Notes: generated by a model from the sequence alone, not told the origin. A stretch of DNA of 64,000 nt from Pseudomonas sp. ERMR1:02 (GCF_002277815.1 NZ_NKJI01000004.1:1-64000), one strand, 5' to 3'; counted from the stretch's first letter, positions 26,449 through 35,935 are shown. Numbers and translations are program-made.

Positions 26449-28590
26449 ATGAAATTCAAGTCAATCCAGTTTTCCGTGGCGGCCCTGGCCGGTGCCATTG
26501 TTCTCAGTGTCGTGGCAGCGCTGGTGGTATATGCGTTGTTTTCCGGGGCACGGACGCAAGACATGGTCCAGGAGCGGACCCAGGCGCAATTCGAGCAAGT
26601 CATCGAACAACGCCTGACGTCGCTAGCGCAAACCCAGGTCAGTCAGATTCAGCGCGAACTCGAAGCTCCGCTGCTGATTGCCGGTGGCCTGGTGCGGGTC
26701 AATGCGCTAATTGGCACACAGGGGTCCGATGGTCAGCCTGCGCTGAGTCTCAGCCGTGAGCAATTGATCGGTCTGATCAAGGAAAACGTGGCCAAAAACC
26801 CGAAAATCCTTGGCACCTACATCGGCTGGGAAAAAGATGCACTGGATCACAACGATGCGGCCTGGATTGGCACCAAAGTGGTCGGCATTGACGCCAGCAA
26901 CGGGCGCTTCCTGCCTTGGTGGTTCCGCAACGAGGACGGCAGCCTCGGCCTGGACAAACTGGTGGATGTGGATGACCAGAAAACCCTGTCTACCGGCGTG
27001 CGCGCCAGCGAGTACTACCTGTGCTCAAAAGAAACCAAAAAATCCTGCGTAATCGACCCGGCGCCCTACAAGGTGGGCGACAAAATCGTCATGCTCGCCT
27101 CCTTTATTGAACCGATCATGCTCAACGGCGCCTTCCAGGGCATCGTCGGCGCCGACCTGTCGGTGAACTTCATCCAGGAAATGCTCCTGAGCGCTAACCA
27201 GAAACTCTACAGCGGCGCCGGTGAAATGGCCCTGATCGGCGGTAACGGCCGGATCGTTGCCTACACCAAAGACCCGAGCAAATTCGGTGAGAAAGTCAGC
27301 GACATCCTCGACAGCCAGCAGATTGCCAACATGGCCAATCTCAAGCGTGGCGAAGTCACCTACACCGTCGACAAGGCCCAGGGCCGGATCGAGTTGTACC
27401 TGCCTTTCGGCATCGGCCAGACCGACGCCCGCTGGACCCTGATGCTGCAATTGCCGCTGAACGCGGTGATGGCTGATCTGCAAAAGCTACAGGCCGACCT
27501 GAACACCCAGCGCAAATCCGACACCTTCGGCATGGCCATGGTCGGCCTGCTGATTGCCGGTATCGGCCTGCTGGTGATCTGGCTGGTAGGCCACGGTATC
27601 GCCCGCCCACTGAAGCAAATGGTCGCCATGCTCGACGACATTGCTCAAGGCGAAGGCGACCTGACCCGTCGCCTGAGCAGCGACCGCTCTGACGAACTGG
27701 GCTCGATCGCCAAGGGTTTCAATACGTTCCTGGCCAAGTTGCAGGCAATGATCACCCAGGTAGTGACCTCAGTGCAGAGCGTCAGCGATTCATCGGAACA
27801 CACCGCCGACATCGCCATTCGCACTAACACCGGCGTGCACAAGCAAATGGCCGAGATCGATCAAGTGGCCACGGCCGTGCAGGAAATGACTGCCACCGCC
27901 CAGGACGTGGCTCGCAACGCGACCCAGGCCGCGCAAGCCGCCAGCCATGCCGACCAGGCTGCCAGCCAGGGCATGGAGATCGTGCGCGACACCTCCAACT
28001 CCATCGGCGCCCTCGCCCTGGAAATCGGCCGGGCAGTCGGCGTGGTGCAAACGCTTGCCAAGGACAGCGAGAACATCAATGCGATTCTCACCGCCATTCG
28101 CGGGATTGCCGAACAGACCAACCTGCTGGCCCTGAACGCGGCCATCGAAGCGGCGCGAGCCGGTGAACAGGGTCGTGGTTTTGCGGTGGTGGCCGACGAG
28201 GTGCGCAATCTGGCGCAGAAGACCCAGAAGGCCACGGAAGAAATCCAGACCATGATTCAACAGCTGCAACAAGGCACGCGGGATGTGGTGCGGGTGATGG
28301 AGGACAGCCAGAACCGCACGGACGAAAGCGTGCAGCACGCGGCCAAAGCGGCACAAGCCCTGGAAACCATCACGCAAGCGGTGTCGGTGATCAACGACAT
28401 GAACACCCAAATCGCCAGCGCCGCCGAAGAGCAAAGTGCAGTGGCCGACGACATCAATCGCAACGTGATCAATATCGGGCAAGTGGCCAATGAAGTGGCG
28501 GGCGGCGCGGATGAATCGAGTGCGGCCAGTGCGGATTTGACCAGGTTGGCCGAGCAGCAGCGGCGGTTGATCAATCAGTTCAAGGTTTAA
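26449..28590 (+). CDS. methyl-accepting chemotaxis protein with dCache sensor
   Basis: 713-residue transmembrane chemoreceptor. TM1 lies at about 9-31 ([19 protein letters not shown]) and a periplasmic double-Cache domain at about 45-355, with [14 protein letters not shown] in the distal lobe. TM2 is at about 363-385, HAMP at about 386-440 and the signalling tip is [20 protein letters not shown]. The dCache segment with [20 protein letters not shown] suggests an amine or amino acid ligand, but the ligand-binding consensus cannot be verified by eye. The ATG start is preceded by a weak GGAGCACCC site. Likely feeds the Che kinase at the pole. Confidence 0.92.
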   Translation: MKFKSIQFSVAALAGAIVLSVVAALVVYALFSGARTQDMVQERTQAQFEQVIEQRLTSLAQTQVSQIQRELEAPLLIAGGLVRVNALIGTQGSDGQPALSLSREQLIGLIKENVAKNPKILGTYIGWEKDALDHNDAAWIGTKVVGIDASNGRFLPWWFRNEDGSLGLDKLVDVDDQKTLSTGVRASEYYLCSKETKKSCVIDPAPYKVGDKIVMLASFIEPIMLNGAFQGIVGADLSVNFIQEMLLSANQKLYSGAGEMALIGGNGRIVAYTKDPSKFGEKVSDILDSQQIANMANLKRGEVTYTVDKAQGRIELYLPFGIGQTDARWTLMLQLPLNAVMADLQKLQADLNTQRKSDTFGMAMVGLLIAGIGLLVIWLVGHGIARPLKQMVAMLDDIAQGEGDLTRRLSSDRSDELGSIAKGFNTFLAKLQAMITQVVTSVQSVSDSSEHTADIAIRTNTGVHKQMAEIDQVATAVQEMTATAQDVARNATQAAQAASHADQAASQGMEIVRDTSNSIGALALEIGRAVGVVQTLAKDSENINAILTAIRGIAEQTNLLALNAAIEAARAGEQGRGFAVVADEVRNLAQKTQKATEEIQTMIQQLQQGTRDVVRVMEDSQNRTDESVQHAAKAAQALETITQAVSVINDMNTQIASAAEEQSAVADDINRNVINIGQVANEVAGGADESSAASADLTRLAEQQRRLINQFKV

Positions 28591-28598
28591 GGTGCAGT

Positions 28599-28711
28599 GA
28601 TCGTTCCCACGCTCTGCGTGGGAATGCCTCAACGGACGCTCCGCGTTCGGCTTTTGATTTGGGACGCGGAGCGTCCCGGGCTGCATTCCCACGCAGAGCG
28701 TGGGAACGATC
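28599..28711. repeat. 113-bp intergenic palindromic element, copy 2
   Basis: Same element as 1537-1649: outer arms GATCGTTCCCACGCTCTGCG and GCAGAGCGTGGGAACGATC, inner arms GGACGCTCCGCG and GACGCGGAGCGTCC, centre TTTGATTTGGG. It lies between convergent chemoreceptor (stop 28590) and HMCES-like (stop 28713) genes, filling the gap with almost no spare bases on either side. Differences from copy 1 are few and mostly keep the pairing. Confidence 0.88.
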
Positions 28712-28712
28712 A

Positions 28713-29336
28713 TTACCCCGGGGTCAGGCACTCCGGCCCATTGAGTTTCGGATCATTGACCATGTTCGCCAGCACCCGTTCGCGCAACGCGGCGGGCTCG
28801 CTGGCCAGAAGGGCTTGCAAGGCATGTAGCGGCGTTTCGGGATCGAGCCAGGCTTGCTGCCCCGCTGCATCGAGAATCAACGGTCGGCGCTGACTGGAAG
28901 CCGGTTGAGTGATGACCGCCGTGCTCAGCCACACCTGCTCCTGCACCGGATACGCTTCCCAGATAGCCGCGAAAAACAGTGACGAGCCCTCCCCAGGCGT
29001 CAGCCAGTACGGACGTTTGCGCGTGGTGCCGCGCCATTCGTAGAAACCGTTGGCCGGCAACAGGCAGCGTCGTTCGCGCAGGGCCTGGCGAAACATCGGC
29101 TGTTCGGCAACGGTTTCGGCTCGGGCATGGGCCGGGGTGCGCGAGAGATCAGTCAGCCACGGCGGCGTCAGACCCCAGCGCGCACGCGCCAACTCGCGCT
29201 GACCATGCGCATCGGCACGCAGCATCAACACCGAATCATTGGGAGAAATGTTCCACTGGGCCTGCTGATCGGCGGGAAAGCCAGGCAGGGCCGCGAAGGC
29301 GGGGTTCCAGCGGAACAGGGCATAACGTCCACACAT
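28713..29336 (-). CDS. HMCES/YedK-like SOS response-associated protein, altered catalytic residues
   Basis: 207-residue SRAP-domain protein. SRAP proteins crosslink to abasic sites in single-stranded DNA through Cys2. Here Cys2 is present (MCGRYALF) with the ATG at 29336; the extra upstream codons would bury it. The Glu of the active site is present in NGFYEW. However the YedK Asn of NARxET reads AHARAET, and the YedK His of IHDRRP reads SSQRRP. So two of four catalytic-site residues differ. No frameshift explains this, since flanking residues align. It may be a lineage variant with altered DNA-protein crosslink release. Confidence 0.85.
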   Translation of the reverse strand: MCGRYALFRWNPAFAALPGFPADQQAQWNISPNDSVLMLRADAHGQRELARARWGLTPPWLTDLSRTPAHARAETVAEQPMFRQALRERRCLLPANGFYEWRGTTRKRPYWLTPGEGSSLFFAAIWEAYPVQEQVWLSTAVITQPASSQRRPLILDAAGQQAWLDPETPLHALQALLASEPAALRERVLANMVNDPKLNGPECLTPG

Positions 29337-29372
29337 GGGGCAGCACAACTCTTGATCAAACGAACGGCCAGC

Positions 29373-29633
29373 CTAACAGACCAGCGTGCCGGGAAAGCTC
29401 TCCGGTTCATCACCCGAAAGCGGCAGCGCGGCATTGTACGCGCTGATCAGCTCGCGAGCGTATTCGGCCTGGTCATTATCCACCGCCAGGCCCAACAGGC
29501 CGAAGATTGGCAGTTCTCCTGCACCGCCCACAAGATCGCGTCCGACCAGATGCGCCTCTATGCCCTCGCTGGCGAGCATGCCTTGCAGCAACTCGCCTTC
29601 CATCAGGTTTTCCGGCTCGTAGATTCGCTGCAT
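29373..29633 (-). CDS. DUF2007 small protein
   Basis: 86-residue acidic protein of the DUF2007 family (putative signal-transducing, PII-like fold), with IYEPENLMEGELLQGMLASE at 3-22 and AHLVGRDLVGGAGELP following. No catalytic motif. The ATG at 29633 has a GAGGG site; the TTG four codons up would put that site inside the gene. It lies 8 bases after the zinc-ribbon gene and is cotranscribed. Function unknown. Confidence 0.85.
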   Translation of the reverse strand: MQRIYEPENLMEGELLQGMLASEGIEAHLVGRDLVGGAGELPIFGLLGLAVDNDQAEYARELISAYNAALPLSGDEPESFPGTLVC

Positions 29634-29641
29634 ATACGCCC

Positions 29642-29824
29642 TCAATCGTTTTCACTGAAAACTTCGAGATGCCATTCTTCGCCGTGAACCTGCAAAACAA
29701 AGGTTATCGGCCGGCAGCACACCTGACAGTCTTCAATATAGGTCTGATCCCCACCGGACAGATCCACAGTGGTCTCGACTTGCTCACCACAATACGGACA
29801 TTCATAAACTGCGGTTTCCAGCAT
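29642..29824 (-). CDS. CPXCG-motif zinc-ribbon protein
   Basis: 60-residue protein with two metal-binding pairs: CPYCG at 9-13 and CQVCC near 33-37, typical of the CPXCG cysteine-rich family. The start ATG at 29824 has a GGGAGAG site. First gene of a two-gene unit with DUF2007, divergent from the acyltransferase gene (29966). Role unknown; zinc ribbon binding to nucleic acid or protein is the general expectation. Confidence 0.88.
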   Translation of the reverse strand: MLETAVYECPYCGEQVETTVDLSGGDQTYIEDCQVCCRPITFVLQVHGEEWHLEVFSEND

Positions 29825-29965
29825 CGCGGTCTCTCCCAAGGGACTTGTGCGTATAATCGCCGGTCTATTTGCAGGGCTATTTTTGTCTGGCTACTTTTTC
29901 AGACCGTGCCCCGCCGGTTTTCGATCAGAACCTTTACTTACCCTAGCCGTTTCTAACAAGAGAGC

Positions 29966-31132
29966 ATGATGGGCGAATTCGATGCCATCCGACCTTACGA
30001 CGACAGCGAAGTCCCAGCGGTGCTGGCACGACTGCTCGGCGACAAGGCATTTCTAGATATCCTCACCCACTTCCGCTTCCCGCGTTTTGCCGGTGCTTTA
30101 GGCTGGGCACTTAAACCTCTTATAGCTCATCGTCTGCGCCGTGAGTTCGCCGGCATCAATTCGGTCGCCACCTTGCAGGACAAGGTCGAGGTTTACGTCG
30201 ACCACACCATCGAACGTGCCACGGACGGGGTGACCTACACCGGTGTCGAGCAGTTCAAGTCCGGCAGCGCCTATCTGTTCATCGCCAACCACCGCGACAT
30301 CGTGATGGATCCGGCCTTCGTCAACTACGCCGTATACCACGCAGGTTTGCCGACCCCGCGCATCGCCATCGGCGACAACTTGCTGCAAAAGCCCTTTGTC
30401 AGCGACCTGATGCGCCTGAACAAGAGCTTTATCGTGCACCGTTCGATCACCGGACGCCGCGAGAAAATGGCGGCGTATCAATTGCTCTCGGCCTACATCA
30501 ACCATTCGATCCGCAACGATTGCGCCTCGATCTGGATCGCCCAGGCCGAAGGTCGGGCAAAGGACGGCGACGACCGTACCGAGTCGGCGATTCTCAAAAT
30601 GTTCCACATGAGCCGCAAGGACGAGCCATTCGGTGAAGTCATACGTTCGCTGAACCTGACCCCGGTGTCGATAAGCTACGAATACGACCCGTGCGACCAG
30701 GCCAAGGCTCGCGAACTTTACATCCGCGCCACCACCGGCACCTACACCAAGGCGCCAGGCGAGGACGATGTGAGCATCGCCAAGGGCATCACCGGCTATA
30801 AGGGCCGGGTGCACGTGAACTTTGCCGCGCCAATCACCGAGCTGTTCGAAGATACCAAGCAGTTGGCGGTCGAGATGGACAAGCAGATTCTTGGCGGGTA
30901 CCGTTTGTTTCCGGTGCACTACCTGGCTTATGCACAGTGGAAAGACGCCGACCCGCAATTGCAGGTGCCAAGCGCTGCCGAGGTGTTTGCGGCTGACGAA
31001 TTGGCCAAGGCCCAGGAGCAATGGCAGCAACGCCTCGATGCCTGCCCCGAGGAGCATCGCCCGTTCCTGGTGCTGCAATATGCAACGCCGGTGCGCAATC
31101 AGTATCGGGTGAAGGCGCGATTGCCGCTTTAA
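29966..31132 (+). CDS. 1-acyl-glycerol-3-phosphate acyltransferase-like protein
   Basis: 388-residue membrane-associated acyltransferase of the PlsC-like superfamily. The catalytic HX4D motif is NHRDIVMDPAF, followed by IGDNLLQKPFVSDL, NKSFIVHRS and an EGR-like WIAQAEGRAKDG at the binding site. It transfers acyl chains to a glycerophosphate or related lipid acceptor. The C-terminal third (about 250-388) is long and poorly conserved. ATG 29966 has an AAGAGAG site. Ends in a strong terminator. Confidence 0.88.
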   Translation: MMGEFDAIRPYDDSEVPAVLARLLGDKAFLDILTHFRFPRFAGALGWALKPLIAHRLRREFAGINSVATLQDKVEVYVDHTIERATDGVTYTGVEQFKSGSAYLFIANHRDIVMDPAFVNYAVYHAGLPTPRIAIGDNLLQKPFVSDLMRLNKSFIVHRSITGRREKMAAYQLLSAYINHSIRNDCASIWIAQAEGRAKDGDDRTESAILKMFHMSRKDEPFGEVIRSLNLTPVSISYEYDPCDQAKARELYIRATTGTYTKAPGEDDVSIAKGITGYKGRVHVNFAAPITELFEDTKQLAVEMDKQILGGYRLFPVHYLAYAQWKDADPQLQVPSAAEVFAADELAKAQEQWQQRLDACPEEHRPFLVLQYATPVRNQYRVKARLPL

Positions 31133-31146
31133 TTCCGGATACGACA

Positions 31147-31172
31147 ACGGCGCCTTCTGGCGCCGTTTTTTT
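31147..31172 (+). terminator. rho-independent terminator
   Basis: Stem ACGGCGCC and GGCGCCGT with loop TTCT, then a run of seven T, 14 bases after the acyltransferase stop. Confidence 0.92.
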
Positions 31173-31187
31173 ATCAAAAGATCGAGC

Positions 31188-31295
31188 CTGTAGGAGCGAG
31201 CGGTGCGGCGATCCGACTTGCCCGCGAAGAACGATGACGCGGTGCAAACAGGTGAAGCGCGTTATCGTTCTTCGCGGGCAAGCCTCGCTCCTACG
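31188..31295. repeat. REPIN, degenerate left unit
   Basis: Right unit GAGCGAGGCTTGCCCGCGAA type is intact; the left unit is interrupted by CGGTGCGGCGATCCGACT. Convergent gap between the acyltransferase and the small membrane protein gene. The inner arms GATGACGCG and CGCGTTATC still pair. Confidence 0.85.
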
Positions 31296-31297
31296 AA

Positions 31298-31576
31298 CTA
31301 CACCTGAGTGCTGATCCACGAAACCAGCAACGCCAGCCCCATGCAGGCAAATCCAAAACTGTAGAAAAACCGGTTCATGCGCAGTGTCGCCCAGTCCAGC
31401 GTGAGTTCTTCGCTGGGACGGCTTTGGCGTTGCGCCTGGAGACTGGCCATGGCGCGTTGTTCGCGACGACGGGCAGCATGCAGCAGCCAGCCGCCCGGGA
31501 AGGCAAAGAACAAGGCTAGCAGGTTGATCAATTTGGCGGGATGGGCGGTAAACAGCGTCATCAAATGCAGCGACAT
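31298..31576 (-). CDS. small two-helix membrane protein
   Basis: 92-residue protein of no family I recognise. The first hydrophobic helix is at about 16-35 (LINLLALFFAFPGGWLL), a basic loop (HAARRREQRAMASLQAQRQS) follows, and a second helix is at about 70-88. A TGAGG site supports the ATG at 31576; the open frame continues 65 codons upstream but that stretch overlaps the opposite-strand region and lacks homology cues. Divergent from the next small gene. Confidence 0.6.
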   Translation of the reverse strand: MSLHLMTLFTAHPAKLINLLALFFAFPGGWLLHAARRREQRAMASLQAQRQSRPSEELTLDWATLRMNRFFYSFGFACMGLALLVSWISTQV

Positions 31577-31769
31577 CACAAGCCTCAAACAAAACAGGTG
31601 TGGCAGACGCCGAACGGACGACCGCGGCGCGGATTCTACCGAAAGCCTCCGCGCCTGCCTCATCTTTGCGACAAATAACGAAGCATTTGACCAATGGCTG
31701 CCCTGCGTCACGGCTTCGTCATCTGAATACGCCAGTCTGTCGCCCCTCGAAACCGACAGGGACTGCGTC

Positions 31770-31976
31770 ATGCTCCACGCCGAAAACCAGGATCGCCTCT
31801 ACCTCATCAATCACAGCGAAGAACAACAAACCCTCGTCGGCAGCCTCGCCTTCAACGTTCAGGACCGCCATTGGCTGGTGTATTGCGCATTGGGCGGTCA
31901 TCAGCACGCGGATTTGCCGGAAGCGGATTTGATGACGGGGGTGAGTGTGCTGGATTTTTACTCGCAAGCCGCCTGA
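31770..31976 (+). CDS. small hypothetical protein
   Basis: 68-residue protein starting MLHAENQDRLYLINHSEEQQ, with a compact soluble composition and the end SVLDFYSQAA. The frame is open far upstream, but the sequence only looks protein-like from about here. Codon use and absence of stops support coding; the ribosome site (GGGACT) is weak. Not recognised. It is followed by a REPIN. Confidence 0.5.
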   Translation: MLHAENQDRLYLINHSEEQQTLVGSLAFNVQDRHWLVYCALGGHQHADLPEADLMTGVSVLDFYSQAA

Positions 31977-31989
31977 CACCAATGCCCTC

Positions 31990-32091
31990 CTGTAGGAGCG
32001 AGCTTGCTCGCGAAAAACGTAAAGACAACGCGTTTATTCAGATTACACGCGTCATCGTTCACGCCCATCGCGAGCAAGCTCGCTCCTACAG
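31990..32091. repeat. REPIN
   Basis: Consensus-like inverted REP pair (CTGTAGGAGCGAGCTTGCTC and GAGCAAGCTCGCTCCTACAG) in the convergent gap before yajG. Confidence 0.92.
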
Positions 32092-32100
32092 TCGCTCGCA

Positions 32101-32685
32101 TTACTCGCCGAGAATCTGACCCACGGTCGGGTCCTTGAACAGGCGGGTCAACGCATCGCTCAACACGTCGCTGACCAGTTTGGTGTTGGTCTCCTGGTTC
32201 GGTGCCATGCCGAAACGCTGGTCCAGGGACGAACCGTAACGACCACTGTAACGGCGGTTGGCATTTTGTACATCGGAGCGGAACGTCGCGCCGATGGTCG
32301 CTTCGGTCACGTACATGCCCTCTTTAGGCGACTGATACTTCAGCTCGACCAGGGTCACGGTCAGTTGTGGAGCGTTCATCGCATTGTTCGTCGGGGTGAA
32401 GCCCAGCAAGCGCACGGCAGCTTCAGCCTGAGCCTGCAGCTTCGGCAGGATCTGCTGGCCCTGCACGGTAATCGCGCTGGTCTCCGGATACAGTCCACCA
32501 CGGGTACCCAGGGTTGGCGACGGACGACCGTCCACCACTCGTACCACCACCGGCTGACCGTGGCCTACCGGTGCCAGTTGCGCCGTCAGCTTGGGTTCCG
32601 GGTTCAGTTGTTGCGGACTGTGGGCGCAGCCGACCAGCGTCAAGCTGGTCACAGTGATCAAACCGAACAACAGGCGTTGCAACAT
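32101..32685 (-). CDS. YajG-family lipoprotein
   Basis: 194-residue outer-membrane lipoprotein of the YajG family; a role in peptidoglycan or envelope maintenance is suggested for E. coli but not proven. The signal peptide MLQRLLFGLITVTSLTLVGC gives lipobox LVGC (Cys20). The mature part has PVVVRVVDGRPS, GTRGGLYPET and SVSDVLSDALTRLF-like end. The ATG at 32685 has a GGAGAGAAG site; a longer in-frame start (18 codons) would disrupt the signal peptide. Confidence 0.88.
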   Translation of the reverse strand: MLQRLLFGLITVTSLTLVGCAHSPQQLNPEPKLTAQLAPVGHGQPVVVRVVDGRPSPTLGTRGGLYPETSAITVQGQQILPKLQAQAEAAVRLLGFTPTNNAMNAPQLTVTLVELKYQSPKEGMYVTEATIGATFRSDVQNANRRYSGRYGSSLDQRFGMAPNQETNTKLVSDVLSDALTRLFKDPTVGQILGE

Positions 32686-32890
32686 GCTCTTCTCTCCAGA
32701 ATCAGGCACAAACAGGCCGGCAGTATAGCGGTGCGCCACTGCGGCTAACTAGCATCTCGCAGCGATGACCGAAATATCGGACAAATCCTGCAGACCGGGG
32801 TTCGATGTCACACATCCTTCACCCTCCTTTCACCTGGACGTCACGACTTGCTGACAACGTAAGCAGCAATTACCCACAAGGTCATTCCAC

Positions 32891-33124
32891 ATGCGTTTTC
32901 TCATCTCAATGTTCGCGCCACGCCCACTGCATCGTTGCTTCGCCCTGCTCGACAGCAACGGCCATTGCCAGGCATTCAAGCAGTGCAATCTCCAGCCGAT
33001 GGGCGATGGCTGGGTCGAAATCGAGGAAATCCGCCTGAACTGGCTGCATCAGCCGCTGCCCGCTAGCGCCCGTGTCACCGAGCGCCAACCCCGCGCGCGC
33101 GCACGGCAACTGTTAACTACCTGA
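32891..33124 (+). CDS. small conserved-looking protein
   Basis: 77-residue protein, MRFLISMFAPRPLHRCFALL start, with a cysteine/His-containing middle (DSNGHCQAFKQCNLQPMGDG) and a basic C-terminus (RARARQLL). Preceded by an AAGGT site. The 33-base spacing from that site and good codon structure favour a real gene; I do not recognise the family. Divergent from yajG. Confidence 0.6.
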   Translation: MRFLISMFAPRPLHRCFALLDSNGHCQAFKQCNLQPMGDGWVEIEEIRLNWLHQPLPASARVTERQPRARARQLLTT

Positions 33125-33863
33125 CCAGACGCCTAATAAAAGTCATTAAACACGACCAATTCCCCGCGTTTCTTCGCTACAATCTCCCCCCGATTATAAG
33201 GACGTCTCCTGATCGGGCCTCGCAGCATCGTCAATGCCCTGGTATTGACACCCCGCACCGCCCACAGAGAGCCGCCCACACAGATCGAGTGAAGCTGGCG
33301 CGCTTGCTGTTCTTTCAAGCAAAACCTCCACTTTTCGCGAATCTGCAGAGCTGTCATTACGCTCGGTCACTGAGCTGTCTGCCCGTTTCCCGCCATGTAT
33401 CACCTGGCGGCAAACCATCCGGGCACAGTGCCAGGCTGGGACAGCCCTTTTTTGAGGTTCACGTCTTCAAAAGAGCGTGAAAAAAACGGGTTTTCACAAC
33501 TTCACAAGAGTGTGGCGAGCAAATGAATAGTTTTGCGTCTGAACATGCACCATTAGCGTCTACAACAGCCCGACGACACAGGACCGAGTACGCCTCGAAT
33601 ACCGGAGCCTGAAGCCTGTCCGCTACGGATTTGGTTGCACAAACGGATGTATCGACCATAAGTCGAATTGCCAGTCGCACGTTAAAATGAGTTCATGGGA
33701 CTCTGATTAGGCCCGGCAGGCAGCGTCCGTCGAAGTTGCGAAAAATTGCGAAGATTCGGACATGGCGATTCTGCCATGGGTACCTGGGGCAACACAGACA
33801 CGCCCCGTCACTCCTGGCAGCCATGCCGTCAATTTGGTGCTGCAGATTTTGGAGACGCGTTAA
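33125..33863. other. 739-bp gap upstream of mqo
   Basis: Several short frames exist but none has protein-like composition or a ribosome site I trust. A CTACAAT (-10-like) at 33173-33179 could start a transcript. A hairpin TTCACG-TCTT/AAGA-G-CGTGAA lies at 33458-33479. The mqo promoter must lie in the right part. No repeat element of the kinds found elsewhere is present. This is the longest non-coding stretch in the window. Confidence 0.55.
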
Positions 33864-35372
33864 ATGGCGCATAACGAAGCAGTCGACGTAGTACTGGTTG
33901 GGGCCGGCATCATGAGTGCCACCCTCGCCGTACTGCTCAAAGAGCTCGACCCCGCGATCAAGCTGGAAGTCGTCGAGCTGATGGATTCCGGTGCGGCGGA
34001 GAGTTCCAACCCGTGGAACAACGCCGGTACCGGTCACGCCGGCCTGTGCGAGCTGAACTACACGCCGCAGGCTGCCAATGGCTCCGTCGACATCAAGAAA
34101 GCCGTGCACATCAACACCCAGTTCGAGGTGTCGAAGCAGTTCTGGTCGTACCTGACCAAAAAAGGCACTTTCGGCTCGTGCAAGACCTTCATCAGCCCGG
34201 TGCCGCACCTGAGCTTCGTGCAGAGCGACAGTGGCGTTTCCTTTCTCAAGGAACGCTTCAAGACGCTGAGCAAGCATCATGCCTTCTCGGACATGGAATA
34301 CACCGAAGACAAGGCCACCATGGCCGAGTGGATGCCGCTGATGATGCCGGGCCGTCCAGCTGACGAAGTCGTCGCTGCGACCCGCGTGATCAACGGCACC
34401 GACGTCAACTTCGGCGCCCTGACCAACCAGTTGCTCAAGCACCTGACCAGTGCACCCGATGCCCAGGTCAAGTACTGCAAGCGCGTGACCGGCCTGAAAC
34501 GTAACAACGGCGGCTGGACCGTCAGCATCAAGGACGTTAATAGCGGCAACACCCGCGATGTCGACGCCAAATTCGTCTTCCTCGGCGCTGGCGGTGCGGC
34601 ATTGCCGCTGTTGCAAGCTTCGGGCATCGAAGAGAGCAAAGGCTTCGGCGGCTTCCCGATCAGTGGTCAGTGGCTGCGTTGCGACAACCCTGAAGTGGTC
34701 AAGCATCACCAGGCCAAGGTGTACAGCCAGGCTGCCGTCGGTTCGCCGCCGATGTCCGTGCCGCACCTGGACACCCGCGTCGTCGATGGCAAGAAATCCC
34801 TGCTGTTCGGACCGTATGCCGGTTTCACCACCAAGTTCCTCAAGCACGGCTCCTTCATGGACCTGCCGATGTCGGTTCGCGCCGGCAACATCGGGCCGAT
34901 GCTGGCCGTGGCGAAAAACAACATGGACTTGACCAAGTACCTGGTCAGCGAAGTGATGCAATCGATGGAGCAGCGCCTGGATTCCCTGCGTCGCTTCTAT
35001 CCGCAAGCGAAAGCCGAAGACTGGCGCCTGGAAGTGGCCGGCCAACGCGTACAGATCATCAAGAAAGACCCGAAAAAAGGTGGTGTACTGCAGTTCGGTA
35101 CCGAACTGGTTGCATCCAAAGACGGTTCCCTTGCCGCCCTTCTCGGTGCTTCGCCAGGTGCATCGGTGACCGTTTCGATCATGCTGGAACTGATCGAAAA
35201 ATGCTTCCCGAGCAAGGCCAAAGGCGAATGGGCTGCCAAACTGGCGGAAATCTTCCCGGCCCGGGAAAAAGTCCTGGAAACCGACGCTGCGCTGTATCGC
35301 AAGATCAACGCGCAGAACAACGTCGCGCTGGAACTGGTTGAAGCAAGCAGCGAAACCGAAAGCTACGCTTGA
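33864..35372 (+). CDS. mqo: malate:quinone oxidoreductase
   Basis: 502-residue FAD-dependent membrane-peripheral enzyme that oxidises malate and reduces quinone in the TCA cycle. The N-terminal dinucleotide motif [16 protein letters not shown] lies at 11-26, followed by [20 protein letters not shown], the classic Mqo signature. [13 protein letters not shown] and [17 protein letters not shown] are also typical. The GGAGACGCG site precedes ATG 33864. Monocistronic with a strong terminator; many pseudomonads use Mqo instead of NAD-malate dehydrogenase. Confidence 0.97.
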   Translation: MAHNEAVDVVLVGAGIMSATLAVLLKELDPAIKLEVVELMDSGAAESSNPWNNAGTGHAGLCELNYTPQAANGSVDIKKAVHINTQFEVSKQFWSYLTKKGTFGSCKTFISPVPHLSFVQSDSGVSFLKERFKTLSKHHAFSDMEYTEDKATMAEWMPLMMPGRPADEVVAATRVINGTDVNFGALTNQLLKHLTSAPDAQVKYCKRVTGLKRNNGGWTVSIKDVNSGNTRDVDAKFVFLGAGGAALPLLQASGIEESKGFGGFPISGQWLRCDNPEVVKHHQAKVYSQAAVGSPPMSVPHLDTRVVDGKKSLLFGPYAGFTTKFLKHGSFMDLPMSVRAGNIGPMLAVAKNNMDLTKYLVSEVMQSMEQRLDSLRRFYPQAKAEDWRLEVAGQRVQIIKKDPKKGGVLQFGTELVASKDGSLAALLGASPGASVTVSIMLELIEKCFPSKAKGEWAAKLAEIFPAREKVLETDAALYRKINAQNNVALELVEASSETESYA

Positions 35373-35383
35373 TTTAGCCGCAT

Positions 35384-35424
35384 AAAAAACGCCCCGTCCT
35401 CATTGAGGGCGGGGCGTTTTTTTT
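35384..35424 (+). terminator. rho-independent terminator after mqo
   Basis: Long stem AAACGCCCCGTCCTCA paired with TGAGGGCGGGGCGTTT (one GU pair), loop of two or so bases, then a run of eight T. Confidence 0.92.
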
Positions 35425-35470
35425 GGCCGGCGAAACAGTCAGCCCTTAGATATCCGGTGTAACTTACACC

Positions 35471-35539
35471 GCTTTCGCGAGCAAGCCCGCTCCCACATTA
35501 GACCGCGATCCAATGTGGGAGCGGGCTTGCTCGCGAAGG
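35471..35539. repeat. compact REPIN (GCGGGCTTGCTCGCGAA type)
   Basis: Arms TTCGCGAGCAAGCCCGCTCC and the complement, with an ATGTGGGAGCGGG variant core that differs from the TAGGAGCGAG cores. Convergent gap between mqo and the PA4642-like gene. Confidence 0.88.
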
Positions 35540-35584
35540 GGCCGGCACGAACACAAAACAAGTCGGACCAACAACCGCTGTGTG

Positions 35585-35872
35585 TTAACCGCGAGCCTTT
35601 TCGATCAGCTCGATGTATTCCGGTGCGTTGCGCTGATCCTTGATCAGAGCAACGAAGTCATTGCCGTGCTCATCCTTGCCGTTCACATCGAAACCGGCCT
35701 CGACGAAGAAGGTCAGAAAACGTTCGAAGTCGTCGATACGCAAGCCACGGTAGGCCTTGATCAGTTTGTGCAACGAAGGCGAAGTGGCGTCGACCGGTTC
35801 GAAATCGAGGAACAACTTGATCTGCTCATCGCCGATTTCGTCACCAATCACTTGTTTCTTATCTTTACGCAT
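35585..35872 (-). CDS. PA4642-like small conserved protein
   Basis: 95-residue protein, Asp/Glu-rich (MRKDKKQVIGDEIGDEQIKL), with ankyrin-like FEAGFDVNGKDEHGNDFVAL character in its second half. Its place beside mqo matches what I remember of the P. aeruginosa gene PA4642. No enzymatic motif. Function unknown. Confidence 0.8.
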   Translation of the reverse strand: MRKDKKQVIGDEIGDEQIKLFLDFEPVDATSPSLHKLIKAYRGLRIDDFERFLTFFVEAGFDVNGKDEHGNDFVALIKDQRNAPEYIELIEKARG

Positions 35873-35935
35873 TGCCGACTCCAGCTCGCAGACATTTCAC
35901 GGGGCAGGCAGTTTACCCCTGCCCGGGCCCGGCAC

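Noticed and set aside
33693..35045. 450-residue minus-strand frame opposite mqo
   Set aside because: Antisense of mqo, whose product is unmistakable; composition is typical of a mirrored GC-rich frame.
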